A program made the position numbers and the translations under genes. From Cloacibacterium sp. (lineage in GTDB: Bacteria > Bacteroidota > Bacteroidia > Flavobacteriales > Weeksellaceae), in NCBI GenBank assembly GCA_017995195.1, contig JAGOJI010000015.1, positions 1 to 33,379 on the forward strand: a DNA stretch of 33,379 nucleotides, in the 5' to 3' direction. The notes beneath the pieces are model-generated. The model was not told the DNA's origin, ran no database searches, and saw only the letters and a program-made list of their open reading frames with translations. Each line of letters opens with the position of its first letter. Within the stretch, counting starts at the first letter, position 1. Below, piece after piece: positions 22,541-31,190 of this stretch.

Positions 22541-24409
22541 ATGATTAAAAAATCTATCACTTTACTTCTTGTAGCATTGTCCTTATTTGGTGTTGCACAA
22601 GCTCCTTCGGGATACTATGATTTAGCTTCAGGCAAAACAGGCTACGAACTGAAGACTTCTCTGAGTCAAATTATTTCTAAAAACCATCAAGACAAGGGCT
22701 ATTCGGCTCTTTGGGCGTGTTATAAGACATCGGATATTGATAATTATTACGAAAAAAACGGTAGTATATTGGATATGTACTCCGAGAATCCCAATGGTAC
22801 AGATTCTTATGAGTACGTTTGGCAAGTCGGGCAGTGTACCAGTGTGAATGGACCGGAAGGTACTTGCTACAACAGAGAACACTCGCTTCCTAAATCCTAT
22901 TTTGGTGGTCAAGATGCAGTACCTATGGCTAATGATGCACAATTTATCTTCCCTTCGGATTATGAAGTGAATAGCCAAAGATCCAATTTCCCGTACGGAA
23001 AAGTGGGCACAGCTTCTTGGACTTCCAAGAATGGATCCAAATTAGGAACAAGTGTTTCAGATGGCTACACAGGAACTGTGTTTGAGCCTATAGATGAGTT
23101 CAAAGGAGATATTGCCAGAATGCAACTCTATTTTATTACCCGATACGAAAGTCAGTTGCCTTCTTTCTATTCCATTAATCCGGATTCCAGTCTTTTTGAT
23201 GGCAGCAATAATAGGGGGTTCAAAAAATGGTATATTGATTTAATGTTGGCTTGGCACAATCAAGACCCTGTTTCTCAAAAGGAAATCGATAGAAACAATG
23301 CAGTTTATGCTTTTCAAAACAATAGAAATCCCTACATAGATCACCCGGAATATGTTAACCAGATTTGGAATTCAGGAGTTACAGATACAGAGATTCCTTC
23401 TACACCTGTGATTACCTCTGTTTCAAATATTACCAATACATCGGCTACTGTAACATGGTCTGCCTCTACGGATAATGTAGGCGTTTCGGGCTATAGAATA
23501 TACAGAGATGGAAACTTGGTAGGAAATACTTCCGCCACCAACTTCAATCTCATGGGACTTGTAGCCAATACTACCTACCAGATTACCGTAGAAGCTTATG
23601 ATACTTCAGGGAATAATTCTACTAAATCAGACGCTTACGCTATTACCACCACCAATATTGTTACACCGCCAGTTTCTGGCTCAGAATTGTATATTTCGGA
23701 ATATTACGAGGGATTAAGCAACAACAAGATGATAGAAATTACCAATCCTACCTCTACAGCAATAGACTTAAGTGCTTATTCCATCAAGAAACAGAGTAAT
23801 GGAGCAGGAAGTTGGATAAACGAAAAAACTTTATCAGGAAGCCTTCCTGCGGGATCTACCTTGGTGCTGAAAAACTCATTAACGGCTCTTTCCTGTACAT
23901 TTACTGCGACTTCGGTTGCAGGAGCACCTATGGATTTTAATGGAAACGACCCAATAGGTTTGTTCAAATCCGGAAATCTTATAGATATTGTAGGTAATTT
24001 TAACGGGGGAAGTGCTAATTTCGCTATAGATACCAATCTCAGACGAAAAGTTGCGGCTCCTAACAATACTTTTTCCGCTTCTCAGTGGCAGAGTATCACC
24101 ATTACTTCAACCGAACAAAGTTGTGATAACATAGGGATAGCCAATCCTACAGGAAATTTATCTACTGTGGAAAATAGCAAAAATTCCATCAGGATTTACC
24201 CGAACCCTGTTAGAAACAATAGAATCTATTTTTCAGGAAACAACTTGAATACCATCGAAAAAGTAGAAATTTATGCAGTTAATGGGGCATTGGTTCAAAG
24301 TTTTATTTATCCTTTTAAAGAAAATAATGTATTGATTTTAAATAACATACCTAAAGGAATGTATCTTGTAAAATACCAAGACATTACCCATAAAGTGATT
24401 GTAGAATAA
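22541..24409 (+). CDS. Secreted endonuclease I with Fn3, lamin-tail-like and T9SS sorting domains
   Basis: 622 aa. Signal peptide 1-20 (ends FGVAQA). Residues 21 to about 275 are an EndA/NucM-type endonuclease I: WQVGQC, then the active-site motif NREHSLPKSYF near 112-122, then DAQFIFPSDYEVNSQRSNFPYG. Residues about 288-372 form a fibronectin type III domain (PVITSVSNITNTSATVTWSA, YRIYRDGNLVG). About 380-540 resembles a lamin-tail domain (ELYISEYYEG, MIEITNPTSTAIDLSAYSI). The last about 75 residues are a type A T9SS C-terminal domain (IYPNPVRNNRIYFSG, IPKGMYLVKY, HKVIVE). It should be exported through Sec and the type IX system to the surface or medium to degrade DNA or RNA. Own promoter and terminator. 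Confidence 0.92.
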   Translation: MIKKSITLLLVALSLFGVAQAPSGYYDLASGKTGYELKTSLSQIISKNHQDKGYSALWACYKTSDIDNYYEKNGSILDMYSENPNGTDSYEYVWQVGQCTSVNGPEGTCYNREHSLPKSYFGGQDAVPMANDAQFIFPSDYEVNSQRSNFPYGKVGTASWTSKNGSKLGTSVSDGYTGTVFEPIDEFKGDIARMQLYFITRYESQLPSFYSINPDSSLFDGSNNRGFKKWYIDLMLAWHNQDPVSQKEIDRNNAVYAFQNNRNPYIDHPEYVNQIWNSGVTDTEIPSTPVITSVSNITNTSATVTWSASTDNVGVSGYRIYRDGNLVGNTSATNFNLMGLVANTTYQITVEAYDTSGNNSTKSDAYAITTTNIVTPPVSGSELYISEYYEGLSNNKMIEITNPTSTAIDLSAYSIKKQSNGAGSWINEKTLSGSLPAGSTLVLKNSLTALSCTFTATSVAGAPMDFNGNDPIGLFKSGNLIDIVGNFNGGSANFAIDTNLRRKVAAPNNTFSASQWQSITITSTEQSCDNIGIANPTGNLSTVENSKNSIRIYPNPVRNNRIYFSGNNLNTIEKVEIYAVNGALVQSFIYPFKENNVLILNNIPKGMYLVKYQDITHKVIVE

Positions 24410-24432
24410 TTTTTTATTCACTAAAAAATTAG

Positions 24433-24459
24433 AGGTCGAAGTTTTCTTCGGCCTTTTTT
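24433..24459 (+). terminator. Intrinsic terminator of endonuclease gene
   Basis: AGGTCGAAG (24433-24441), loop TTTT, CTTCGGCCT (24446-24454): a 9-bp stem with one T-G pair, then a run of T. It sits 15 nt before aroE. Confidence 0.85.
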
Positions 24460-24461
24460 AT

Positions 24462-24469
24462 TATTTTTG
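24462..24469 (+). promoter_or_regulatory. -7 promoter element of aroE
   Basis: TATTTTTG, an exact TAnnTTTG, ends 4 nt before ATG 24474. The -33 position falls inside the terminator hairpin and has no TTTG. A leaderless transcript is expected if the box is used. Confidence 0.5.
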
Positions 24470-24473
24470 ATAT

Positions 24474-25205
24474 ATGGAAGAAACAGCAAAATTCGGTTTG
24501 ATAGGAAAGAATATTTCCTATTCATTTTCAAAAAAATATTTTGAACAAAAATTCAGTAAACTTCTGCTAAGCAACTATTCATACGAGATATTTGATATAA
24601 ATGAGATAGAAGATGTTCAAAAAATTTTTGAAACGCCCTATATCAAAGGTTTAAATGTTACCATTCCTTACAAAGAAAAAATTATTCCTTATTTAGATGA
24701 ATTGAGCCACGAAGCCCAAAAAGTAGGAGCTGTAAATACCATTTTAATTAAAAACGGAAAAAAAACAGGCTATAATACCGATATTTTTGGATTCGAAAAA
24801 ACATTGGCAATTCACAGAACTCAGGCTCACAGTGCCGCTCTTATTTTAGGTCGAGGAGGTGCAGCGAAAGCTGTAAGCTATGTTTTGGATACCTTAGGGA
24901 TTCCTCATAAAACGGTTGCTCGAGATACCGATTTGAATTTTGATAATCTCACCGAAGAAATGGTTCGGCAACACCCATTGATTATCCAATGTACGCCTGT
25001 TGGCACTTTTCCTAACCTGAACGATTGTCTTAATTTCCCTTTTGCAGGGGTTTCTCGGGAGCATTTGGTTATCGATTTAATCTACAATCCTACCTATACT
25101 CAATTCATTAAAAATGCAGCCGATAGAGGAGCAAAAACCATCAATGGTTTTTATATGTTGGAGCAACAAGCAGAAAAAGCATGGGAAATTTGGAAATTAG
25201 CATAA
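24474..25205 (+). CDS. aroE: Shikimate dehydrogenase
   Basis: 243 aa. It reduces 3-dehydroshikimate to shikimate with NADPH in aromatic amino-acid synthesis. Motifs: SYSFSKKYFEQKF (shikimate-binding serines), NVTIPYKE with the catalytic K67, N88 in GAVNTI, D103 in GYNTDIFGF, and the nucleotide-binding loop LILGRGGAAKAV. The C-terminal GFYMLEQQAEKAWEIW is standard. It is somewhat short compared with the roughly 270-aa E. coli enzyme, but this length is usual in Bacteroidota. Downstream 86 bp to the next gene hold nothing recognisable. Confidence 0.95.
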   Translation: MEETAKFGLIGKNISYSFSKKYFEQKFSKLLLSNYSYEIFDINEIEDVQKIFETPYIKGLNVTIPYKEKIIPYLDELSHEAQKVGAVNTILIKNGKKTGYNTDIFGFEKTLAIHRTQAHSAALILGRGGAAKAVSYVLDTLGIPHKTVARDTDLNFDNLTEEMVRQHPLIIQCTPVGTFPNLNDCLNFPFAGVSREHLVIDLIYNPTYTQFIKNAADRGAKTINGFYMLEQQAEKAWEIWKLA

Positions 25206-25291
25206 AAAACAATTAATTTAGTGCCATCTAAGAAATCGCCTGGTTTTCAAGCGGCTGATGAATAGAGATTTAATACCCAAAAACGATTGCT

Positions 25292-27091
25292 ATGAGCAAA
25301 GAAATGGAATTACCGGAAATGGAAGCAAACAACAACGAGCCACAAGTGCCACCAACAGCTGTATCCTCAGAAATACAAGAAACCGAGACTTCACAGGAGC
25401 CACAAAGTGAAGCCCATGAGTTTTCTGTGGAGAATAGGTCTGTAAAGGAACTTCTTTCCGAAATGGAAACTCTTGTAAACGAGGCAGATACAGGTCTTCA
25501 TTTCAAAAAATTCAATCTGTTGAGAGAAGCAGCTCATCATATCATAGAAGAAGAAAAGGCCGATAAAAAACATGAGTTTGTAGAGGCAGGAAACGAACAG
25601 GAAGATTTTTCCTACGAGCATCCGGAGCAGCAGAAATTCTCGGCTTTGATTCATATTTTTAGAGAAAAGCAAGATACCTTCAATAAAAAACAAGATGAAG
25701 AGCAAAAGGTAAATCTTGAAAAAAGAACTCAAATTATAGAGAAACTCAAAAATCTCTATACCAATACAGAGCCCGGAACCAATCTGTTTAAAGCAATAAG
25801 AGAAATTAAAGAAGAATGGTCTGCGGCAGGGCAGGTTCCAAAATCCGAATTTAAAAACCTGAACAACAACTATTTCCACCATTTGAACGGTTTCTACCAA
25901 ATGCTGGATATGAACAAGGAATACCGTGAACAAGAGTTTGCACACAACTTAGAGAGAAGGCAACACATTATTCAGCGAGCCAAAGAGTTAGAAAAAGAAT
26001 CGGTAGTACAAAAAGCACTCAACGAACTGCAATATCTGCATAAACTTTGGAAAGAAGAAGCAGAGCCCGTTGCAGAAGAATTTAGAGAAAGTACTTGGGA
26101 AGAATTTAAAGAAATCTCCAACAAGATTCATGAAAGAAAATCCGAGCTTTTTGCCGAAATAGAAGCAGAGCAAAAGATAAATCTTGATAAAAAAAATGAG
26201 ATTATAGAGCAACTAAAAAAACTCGCTTCTCCCGAGAAAGACGCCACTCACAACTATTGGCAACAAAGCATTAAACTGGTAGAAGATCTTCGTTCAGAAT
26301 TTTTGAAATTGGGAAGCGTGCCCAAAAAACTTTCAAACCAAAACTGGACCGATTTCAAAGAAGCACTTAGAGCCTTCAATGCCAAAAAGAACGAGTTTTA
26401 TAAAGGTCTGAAAAACAATCAACAGAGTAATCTTGATGAAAAAATGAAGCTCATAAAAACAGCTCAAGACAACATGAATTCTGAAGATTGGGAGACCGTA
26501 GTTCCTTTATTCAAAAAACTTCAGGAAGATTGGAAAAACATAGGACATGTGCCAAGAAGCCATACCAACAAGGTTTGGGACGATTTCCGTGAAGCGTGCA
26601 ATACTTTTTTTAAGAATTTCCGCGAAAAAAACAATGCACAGACCGATGATTGGAAAGAAAATTTTAAACAAAAAAATGCTTTGTTAGAAGAACTGAAAGC
26701 TATTGGAAATGAAGAAGGAAGCATTGAAAAAATAGAACAAATCAAAACCTCTTGGAACAACATAGGAAAAGTTCCGAGAGAGAAAATATCCATCAATACA
26801 GAGTTCAACAAAACATTAAGAGAAAAACTGAAACTCAATAAAATCAATGAATTTGATCTTAAAGAGGAAGGGCTTACAGAAACTCAATTAACAGATAAGG
26901 CTCGGAAAGTTAAAAATCAGGTGGCTGATTTGGAAGCAGAAATTGTTCAGTTGGAAAACAATTTGGCATTCTTCAATAACCCTTCCAGAGAAAATCCTTT
27001 ACTAAAAGATACTTTTAATAAGATTGATGACAAAAAAGCCCAATTAGAAAGTCTTAAAAATAGTCTGCATCAGATGATTTCAGGAGAATAG
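25292..27091 (+). CDS. DUF349 repeat protein
   Basis: 599 aa, mostly helical and highly charged. After an acidic disordered N-terminus (about 1-50), DUF349 units recur: WSAAGQVPKSEFKNLNNNYF, LKLGSVPKKLSNQNWTDFKE, WKNIGHVPRSHTNKVWDDFR and WNNIGKVPREKISINTEF. The C-terminal about 70 residues are a coiled coil. No signal peptide, so cytoplasmic. DUF349 proteins are widespread in Bacteroidota; function is not established. It appears monocistronic and ends at a strong hairpin terminator at 27113-27142. Confidence 0.9.
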   Translation: MSKEMELPEMEANNNEPQVPPTAVSSEIQETETSQEPQSEAHEFSVENRSVKELLSEMETLVNEADTGLHFKKFNLLREAAHHIIEEEKADKKHEFVEAGNEQEDFSYEHPEQQKFSALIHIFREKQDTFNKKQDEEQKVNLEKRTQIIEKLKNLYTNTEPGTNLFKAIREIKEEWSAAGQVPKSEFKNLNNNYFHHLNGFYQMLDMNKEYREQEFAHNLERRQHIIQRAKELEKESVVQKALNELQYLHKLWKEEAEPVAEEFRESTWEEFKEISNKIHERKSELFAEIEAEQKINLDKKNEIIEQLKKLASPEKDATHNYWQQSIKLVEDLRSEFLKLGSVPKKLSNQNWTDFKEALRAFNAKKNEFYKGLKNNQQSNLDEKMKLIKTAQDNMNSEDWETVVPLFKKLQEDWKNIGHVPRSHTNKVWDDFREACNTFFKNFREKNNAQTDDWKENFKQKNALLEELKAIGNEEGSIEKIEQIKTSWNNIGKVPREKISINTEFNKTLREKLKLNKINEFDLKEEGLTETQLTDKARKVKNQVADLEAEIVQLENNLAFFNNPSRENPLLKDTFNKIDDKKAQLESLKNSLHQMISGE

Positions 27092-27112
27092 TTATAACCT
27101 TTAAATAAACTT

Positions 27113-27142
27113 AAAGAAACCACACACTTTGTGGTTTCTTTT
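27113..27142 (+). terminator. Terminator between DUF349 gene and ribD
   Basis: AAAGAAACCACA (27113-27124) pairs with TGTGGTTTCTTT (27130-27141) around the loop CACTT: 12 bp, perfect, then another T. It ends 7 nt before the ribD ATG at 27149. Confidence 0.88.
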
Positions 27143-27148
27143 GTATAC

Positions 27149-28189
27149 ATGAATCACGAAACCTATATGTACCGCTGTATAGAGCTCGCCCGAAAGGCGT
27201 TGGGAAACACCTATCCCAATCCTTTGGTGGGAGCAGTTATCGTGCACCAAGAAAAGATAATAGGAGAAGGCTATCACCAAAAAGCAGGAGAAGCTCATGC
27301 AGAGATCAATGCCATTTGTTCGGTAGAAGATCCATCGCTTCTTCCTGATTCTACAATATATGTTTCTTTGGAACCTTGTGCTCATTTTGGGAAAACACCG
27401 CCCTGTGCTTTGAAACTGAAAGAAATAGGTTTCGAAAAAGTAGTCATAGGGAGCATGGACATTCATGATAAGGTAAATGGCAAAGGCAAAAAAGTATTGC
27501 AAAATGCAGGGATAGAAACTCTTTCGGGTATTTTGGAGCAAGAGTGTGAGGCACTCAACAAAAGATTCTTCACGTTTCATCAGAAAAAACGCCCATATCT
27601 TATTCTAAAATGGGCAGAATCGGGCGATGGATTTATGGATAAAGATTTTAAACCTACGGCGATTAGCAATTCATTAGCCAAGCAATGGGTACATAGGTTA
27701 AGAGCCGAAGAACATGCTATTTTGGTAGGTACTCATACAGCTCTTGTCGACAATCCGAGCCTTACGGTAAGAGAAGTGGCTGGAAAAAATCCGATAAGAA
27801 TTTTAATTGATTTTGATTTGAAAGTGCCAAAAGACTTCAATCTGTATAACCACGAGGCAACCACTTTGGTTTTTAATGGCTTGAGAGATGAAGTTCGGGA
27901 AAATGTAAAATTCATTAAAACAGAAAAAGAAAATTTTCTTGATGATTTAATGGCAAAATTACACGAGCATCAAATTCAATCGGTGATTATCGAAGGAGGA
28001 GCTTTTACACTGCGTCAATTCATTGAAGCAAATTTGTGGGACGAGGTGATTATCATTAAAAATGAAAATCTCCGATTAGGAAATGGAACCCAAGCACCTA
28101 AATTTAATGAAAAACCTCTCGAAATAAAGAAGTTGAGAGACAACAAAGTGTTTATTTTCAAAAAATGCAGTTCAGTTATCAAACCATAA
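27149..28189 (+). CDS. ribD: Bifunctional riboflavin deaminase/reductase
   Basis: 346 aa from ATG 27149. The N-terminal deaminase domain (about 1-145) has the zinc site GEAHAEINAIC and LEPCAHFGKTPPC (PCxxxGxTPPC). The C-terminal reductase domain (about 150-346) has LILKWAESGDGF and VIIEGGAFTLRQFIE. It performs steps two and three of riboflavin synthesis from the GTP-derived pyrimidine. A GTG at 27131 in frame is inside the terminator hairpin and is rejected. No FMN riboswitch is visible: the 57-bp gap holds only the terminator. The next gene overlaps by 25 bp. Confidence 0.95.
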   Translation: MNHETYMYRCIELARKALGNTYPNPLVGAVIVHQEKIIGEGYHQKAGEAHAEINAICSVEDPSLLPDSTIYVSLEPCAHFGKTPPCALKLKEIGFEKVVIGSMDIHDKVNGKGKKVLQNAGIETLSGILEQECEALNKRFFTFHQKKRPYLILKWAESGDGFMDKDFKPTAISNSLAKQWVHRLRAEEHAILVGTHTALVDNPSLTVREVAGKNPIRILIDFDLKVPKDFNLYNHEATTLVFNGLRDEVRENVKFIKTEKENFLDDLMAKLHEHQIQSVIIEGGAFTLRQFIEANLWDEVIIIKNENLRLGNGTQAPKFNEKPLEIKKLRDNKVFIFKKCSSVIKP

Positions 28190-28767
28190 AAAAATCTGTG
28201 GAAAATATTCTGCTCAAGGAGAAAGGAAGCAGATTTATAGGTTTCTTGTGCCCCGTTTACAACGAGGCAGATTGTAAAAATACATTAGAAAGTATTAGAA
28301 TAGAGCACCCCAAGGCTACACACCATTGTTATGCTTTTCGTATGGGGCTAAAGGGAGAGCACTATCGTGCGAATGACGACGGAGAGCCTTCCGGAAGTGC
28401 GGGTCTCCCCATCTACAATCAGCTTTTGGCTCACGATTTGACACAGGTTTTGCTCGTAGTAGTGCGGTATTACGGAGGAACCAAATTGGGTGTTTCGGGT
28501 TTGGTAAAGGCATATAAAGAATGTGCCAAATTGGCTTTGGAACAGGCGGAAATTATTACCAAAGAACTGGAATCTGAGATGAAAATTACATTTAAATTCA
28601 ATCAACAAAATGTTATTTTTTCTTTACTCAATAAATTCTATGCCAAGGTTTTGCAGTTCGAGGCAGATGAAAACTGTCTTATTTTGGCTAAAATTAAAAC
28701 TTCGGACCAAGAAAAAATCTCGGAACTTCTGTCCGAGATTCAATATGTTTCTTTTGAATTGTCGTAA
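28165..28767 (+). CDS. YigZ/IMPACT family protein
   Basis: 200 aa. The N-terminal UPF0029 domain has the family signature DDGEPSGSAGLPIYNQL followed by VVVRYYGGTKLGVSGLVKAY. Early residues KGSRFIGFLCPV and HHCYAFRMG also fit. The C-terminal about 60 residues form the DUF1949-like domain. Family members are linked to ribosome or translation factors, but the bacterial role is unclear. ATG 28165 is 25 bp inside ribD, so translation is probably coupled. The gene converges on the zinc peptidase gene across a 164-bp gap with no recognisable feature. Confidence 0.9.
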   Translation: MQFSYQTIKKSVENILLKEKGSRFIGFLCPVYNEADCKNTLESIRIEHPKATHHCYAFRMGLKGEHYRANDDGEPSGSAGLPIYNQLLAHDLTQVLLVVVRYYGGTKLGVSGLVKAYKECAKLALEQAEIITKELESEMKITFKFNQQNVIFSLLNKFYAKVLQFEADENCLILAKIKTSDQEKISELLSEIQYVSFELS

Positions 28768-28931
28768 TAGCGAGAATTGTATTCCTTACTCTTTTTTGAA
28801 ATATGTCAGAAATTTCTTTTTTCTAAAATTGCTGAAAATATTTTTTGAGGGTGTTTTCCAAAATGTTTATAGGATTTCTTAACACCATGTCAATAAAGCA
28901 TTGCTTGCAGAGCCACAAAAAAAAGATACAA

Positions 28932-29621
28932 TTACTCTCTTTTTCCTCCGCTCAACATAGAGGCAAAGTAGATAAGTTGTGCCAACGAGCCCAAAGCGGC
29001 TACTACATAAGTTCTTGCCGCCCATTTTAGGCTATCTTCTGCACCTTCCAGTTCGTTGTCGGCAACAGTTCCTGTTTGTTTTAGCCATGCCAAAGCTCGG
29101 TTGCTGGCATCGTATTCTACCGGCAAAGTGATGAAAGAGAATAGCGTAGTTACCCCAAACAATAGAACACCTACCAAAAGTAAGGTTTTTCCGCTGCCCA
29201 TTGCCATCATGGCAATACCTGCCATGAGTACAAATTGTACCAATCGGGAGCTTATATTGACCACGGGCACCATATTGGAGCGGAGTTTCAGCATAGAGTA
29301 TCCTACAGCGTGCTGCACGGCGTGTCCGCATTCGTGAGCTGCTACTGCGGCGGCAGCGGCATTTCGCTGCATATAGACTTCTTCCGATAGGTTAACGGTT
29401 TTATTCTGAGGGTTATAGTGGTCGGTAAGTTGTCCGGGAACAGAGATTACTTGGACATCATAAATTCCGTTGTCCGCCAGCATTTTTTCGGCGATTTCTT
29501 TACCCGACATTCCGTTTCGGAGTCTTACTTTGGAGTAATAGGAAAATTTAGACCGCAATCTGTTTTGTACAAACATGCTGATGAGAAAAATAAGTCCGAT
29601 AATCAGATAATATCCTGTCAT
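28932..29621 (-). CDS. Membrane zinc metallopeptidase, YugP-like (PF04298)
   Basis: 229 aa. Helix 1 at residues 3-20 (GYYLIIGLIFLISMFV). The zinc motif HECGH is at 96-100 in AAAVAAHECGHAVQHA. VPGQLTDHYNPQNKTVNLSE is the family-specific strand, and LPVEYDASNRAL holds the probable third ligand. Two or three more membrane helices span about 120-165 and the C-terminal region 200-225. It should be an inner-membrane protease of unknown substrate. Two tandem-repeat-rich stretches lie upstream. Start ATG 29621 gives the full N-terminal helix. Confidence 0.92.
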   Translation of the reverse strand: MTGYYLIIGLIFLISMFVQNRLRSKFSYYSKVRLRNGMSGKEIAEKMLADNGIYDVQVISVPGQLTDHYNPQNKTVNLSEEVYMQRNAAAAAVAAHECGHAVQHAVGYSMLKLRSNMVPVVNISSRLVQFVLMAGIAMMAMGSGKTLLLVGVLLFGVTTLFSFITLPVEYDASNRALAWLKQTGTVADNELEGAEDSLKWAARTYVVAALGSLAQLIYFASMLSGGKRE

Positions 29622-29833
29622 GTGTTCAATTTTAAAAATGTTAAAAAATGTGGTAAATAATATGTAAAAAGTATGCCAAACTTAAAGTTGGACTTTAGCA
29701 AATCTAATAAAAAAAGATATAATCCAACAAAGAAAATTTAGATGTAAAATTGTCAGGTATAAAGTTGTGGAGTCTTTGGGTATGAAGTGGTGAAGTTGTT
29801 GGAGGTAAAGTCGCAAATGTTTTCAAATAATAT

Positions 29834-29841
29834 TATCTTTG
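29834..29841 (+). promoter_or_regulatory. -7 promoter element of GNAT-like gene
   Basis: TATCTTTG, an exact TAnnTTTG, 27 nt upstream of ATG 29869. The rest of the 247-bp gap 29622-29868 is low-complexity, with degenerate repeats of GAAGTTGTGGAG type at about 29761-29815. Confidence 0.6.
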
Positions 29842-29868
29842 TGGTATATTTACTCGAAATTATCTCCC

Positions 29869-30993
29869 ATGTCCGATGTCATAATAAAGCAGGTAACTCA
29901 TGAAAAAGAATTATTGGATTTTATCCAATTTCCCATGAGGCTTTACAAAAATAACCGCAACTATGTACCGCCACTTATTAAAGATGAAAAAGAAATCTGG
30001 AGTCTCCGGCAAAATCCGGCATTGGCATACTCTGAAGCCCGGCAGTTTTTAGCATATAAAAATAACGAAGTGGTAGGCAGGATTGCTGTAATCATCAATC
30101 ATAAAGAGGCAGAGGAATTAGGAATAAAAAAAGTACGCTTCGGGTGGTTGGATTTTATAGATGACCAAACGGTCTCTAAGGCTTTAATTGACGTTGCTAT
30201 CAATTTTGCCAAAGAAAAAAATATCAATAAAATTGAAGGGCCTATGGGATTTACCAATCTCGACAAAGCAGGAATGCTAACAATGGGCTTCAACAAATTG
30301 GCAACCATGATTGGGATTTACAATTTTGAATATTACCCCAAGCATTTAGAACAATTAGGCTTGTTGAAAGAAAAAGAATGGGTAGAATTTGAAATCCTAT
30401 TCCCTGAAACTTTGCCCGATAAGGTAGAGAAATTCAGTCGCCTTATTGCTGAAAAATATGAGCTGAAAATCATTAAATTTCAATCAAAAAAAGAAATTCT
30501 TCCTTTGGTAGAGCCTATGTTTAAGTTGTTGGACGAGACTTACAAAAATCTCTCTACCTATACCCCGATTACCAACGAGCAGATCCAGCATTACAAAGAG
30601 AAATATTTTGGGTTTATCGATAAAGATTATATCGTCTGTATTGCAGATAAAAACAATGATTTAATTGCTTTTGCCATCACCATGCCTTCCTATTCGCGTG
30701 CTTTGCAAAAGGCTAAAGGCAAGTTGTTTCCTTTTGGTTGGTACCATTTGCTTGGTGCGGGCAAAAAAAATGAACGAGCCAACTTTTATTTAATCGGCAT
30801 TCACCCCGAATACCAGAGACGTGGAGTTACTGCCATTATCTTCAAAGAAATTTATGAAACTTTCAGAAAAAAAGGAGTGAAATATTTGGAAACCAACCCG
30901 GAATTAGAGGAAAACAAAAATATTCAGGCACTTTGGGGAGATTACAATCCTGTTAATCATAAAAGACGAAGAACTTATGCGATGGAGTGGTAA
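29869..30993 (+). CDS. GNAT-fold protein, Bacteroidota type, function unknown
   Basis: 374 aa from ATG 29869; an in-frame GTG at 29839 lies in the -7 box and is rejected. The N-terminal half carries FLAYKNNEVVGRIAVIINHK and EGPMGFTNLDKAGMLTMGF; the C-terminal half has the acyl-CoA-type segment FYLIGIHPEYQRRGVTAIIFKEIYE, matching the GNAT R/Q-x-x-G-x-G/A loop. Two GNAT-like halves are likely. Proteins of this kind are usually annotated as N-acetyltransferase or hypothetical. Substrate unknown. No obvious operon partner: nuoA begins 197 bp downstream with its own promoter. Confidence 0.75.
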   Translation: MSDVIIKQVTHEKELLDFIQFPMRLYKNNRNYVPPLIKDEKEIWSLRQNPALAYSEARQFLAYKNNEVVGRIAVIINHKEAEELGIKKVRFGWLDFIDDQTVSKALIDVAINFAKEKNINKIEGPMGFTNLDKAGMLTMGFNKLATMIGIYNFEYYPKHLEQLGLLKEKEWVEFEILFPETLPDKVEKFSRLIAEKYELKIIKFQSKKEILPLVEPMFKLLDETYKNLSTYTPITNEQIQHYKEKYFGFIDKDYIVCIADKNNDLIAFAITMPSYSRALQKAKGKLFPFGWYHLLGAGKKNERANFYLIGIHPEYQRRGVTAIIFKEIYETFRKKGVKYLETNPELEENKNIQALWGDYNPVNHKRRRTYAMEW

Positions 30994-31117
30994 TTCATCT
31001 CAAAAAAATATAAAAATCATTTTTTATTTGTAAAATATATCAAAAAAAGGTTATTTTTAGACAAAATAAAATTTTTAGAGGTTGGGTGATTATAATTTTT
31101 ATAGACAAAAACAATTC

Positions 31118-31132
31118 GGCTATTTTTTAGCC
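31118..31132 (+). terminator. Small hairpin after GNAT-like gene
   Basis: GGCTA (31118-31122), loop TTTTT, TAGCC (31128-31132). The stem is 5 bp, there is no T tract, and it lies 125 bp after the stop, so a terminator function is uncertain. The remaining 30994-31117 is plain AT-rich DNA. Confidence 0.3.
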
Positions 31133-31148
31133 ATACGTTTATAATTAG

Positions 31149-31156
31149 TACTTTTG
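31149..31156 (+). promoter_or_regulatory. -7 promoter element of nuo operon
   Basis: TACTTTTG, an exact TAnnTTTG, 34 nt upstream of the nuoA ATG at 31191. No TTTG is seen at the usual upstream spacing. Confidence 0.55.
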
Positions 31157-31190
31157 CTCAATAGGATTTTAATAAAAATATCAATACATA

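Noticed and set aside
25391-25945. 184-aa minus-strand ORF opposite the DUF349 gene
   Set aside because: Low-complexity Phe/Leu/Ile-rich translation, exactly the shadow of a Lys/Glu-rich helical gene; no promoter or family.
27092-27148. FMN riboswitch upstream of ribD
   Set aside because: The gap is only 57 bp and is filled by a simple terminator hairpin; no RFN-element conserved blocks.
28716-28740. Perfect 9-bp hairpin (AATCTCGGA / TCCGAGATT) at the end of the YigZ-family gene
   Set aside because: It lies within coding sequence before the stop and lacks a T tract; probably coincidental codons for ISELLSEI.
28768-28931. AATTGTAT and ATACAATT at the two ends of the gap as element ends
   Set aside because: Only 8 bp, AT-rich and with nothing similar inside; expected by chance.
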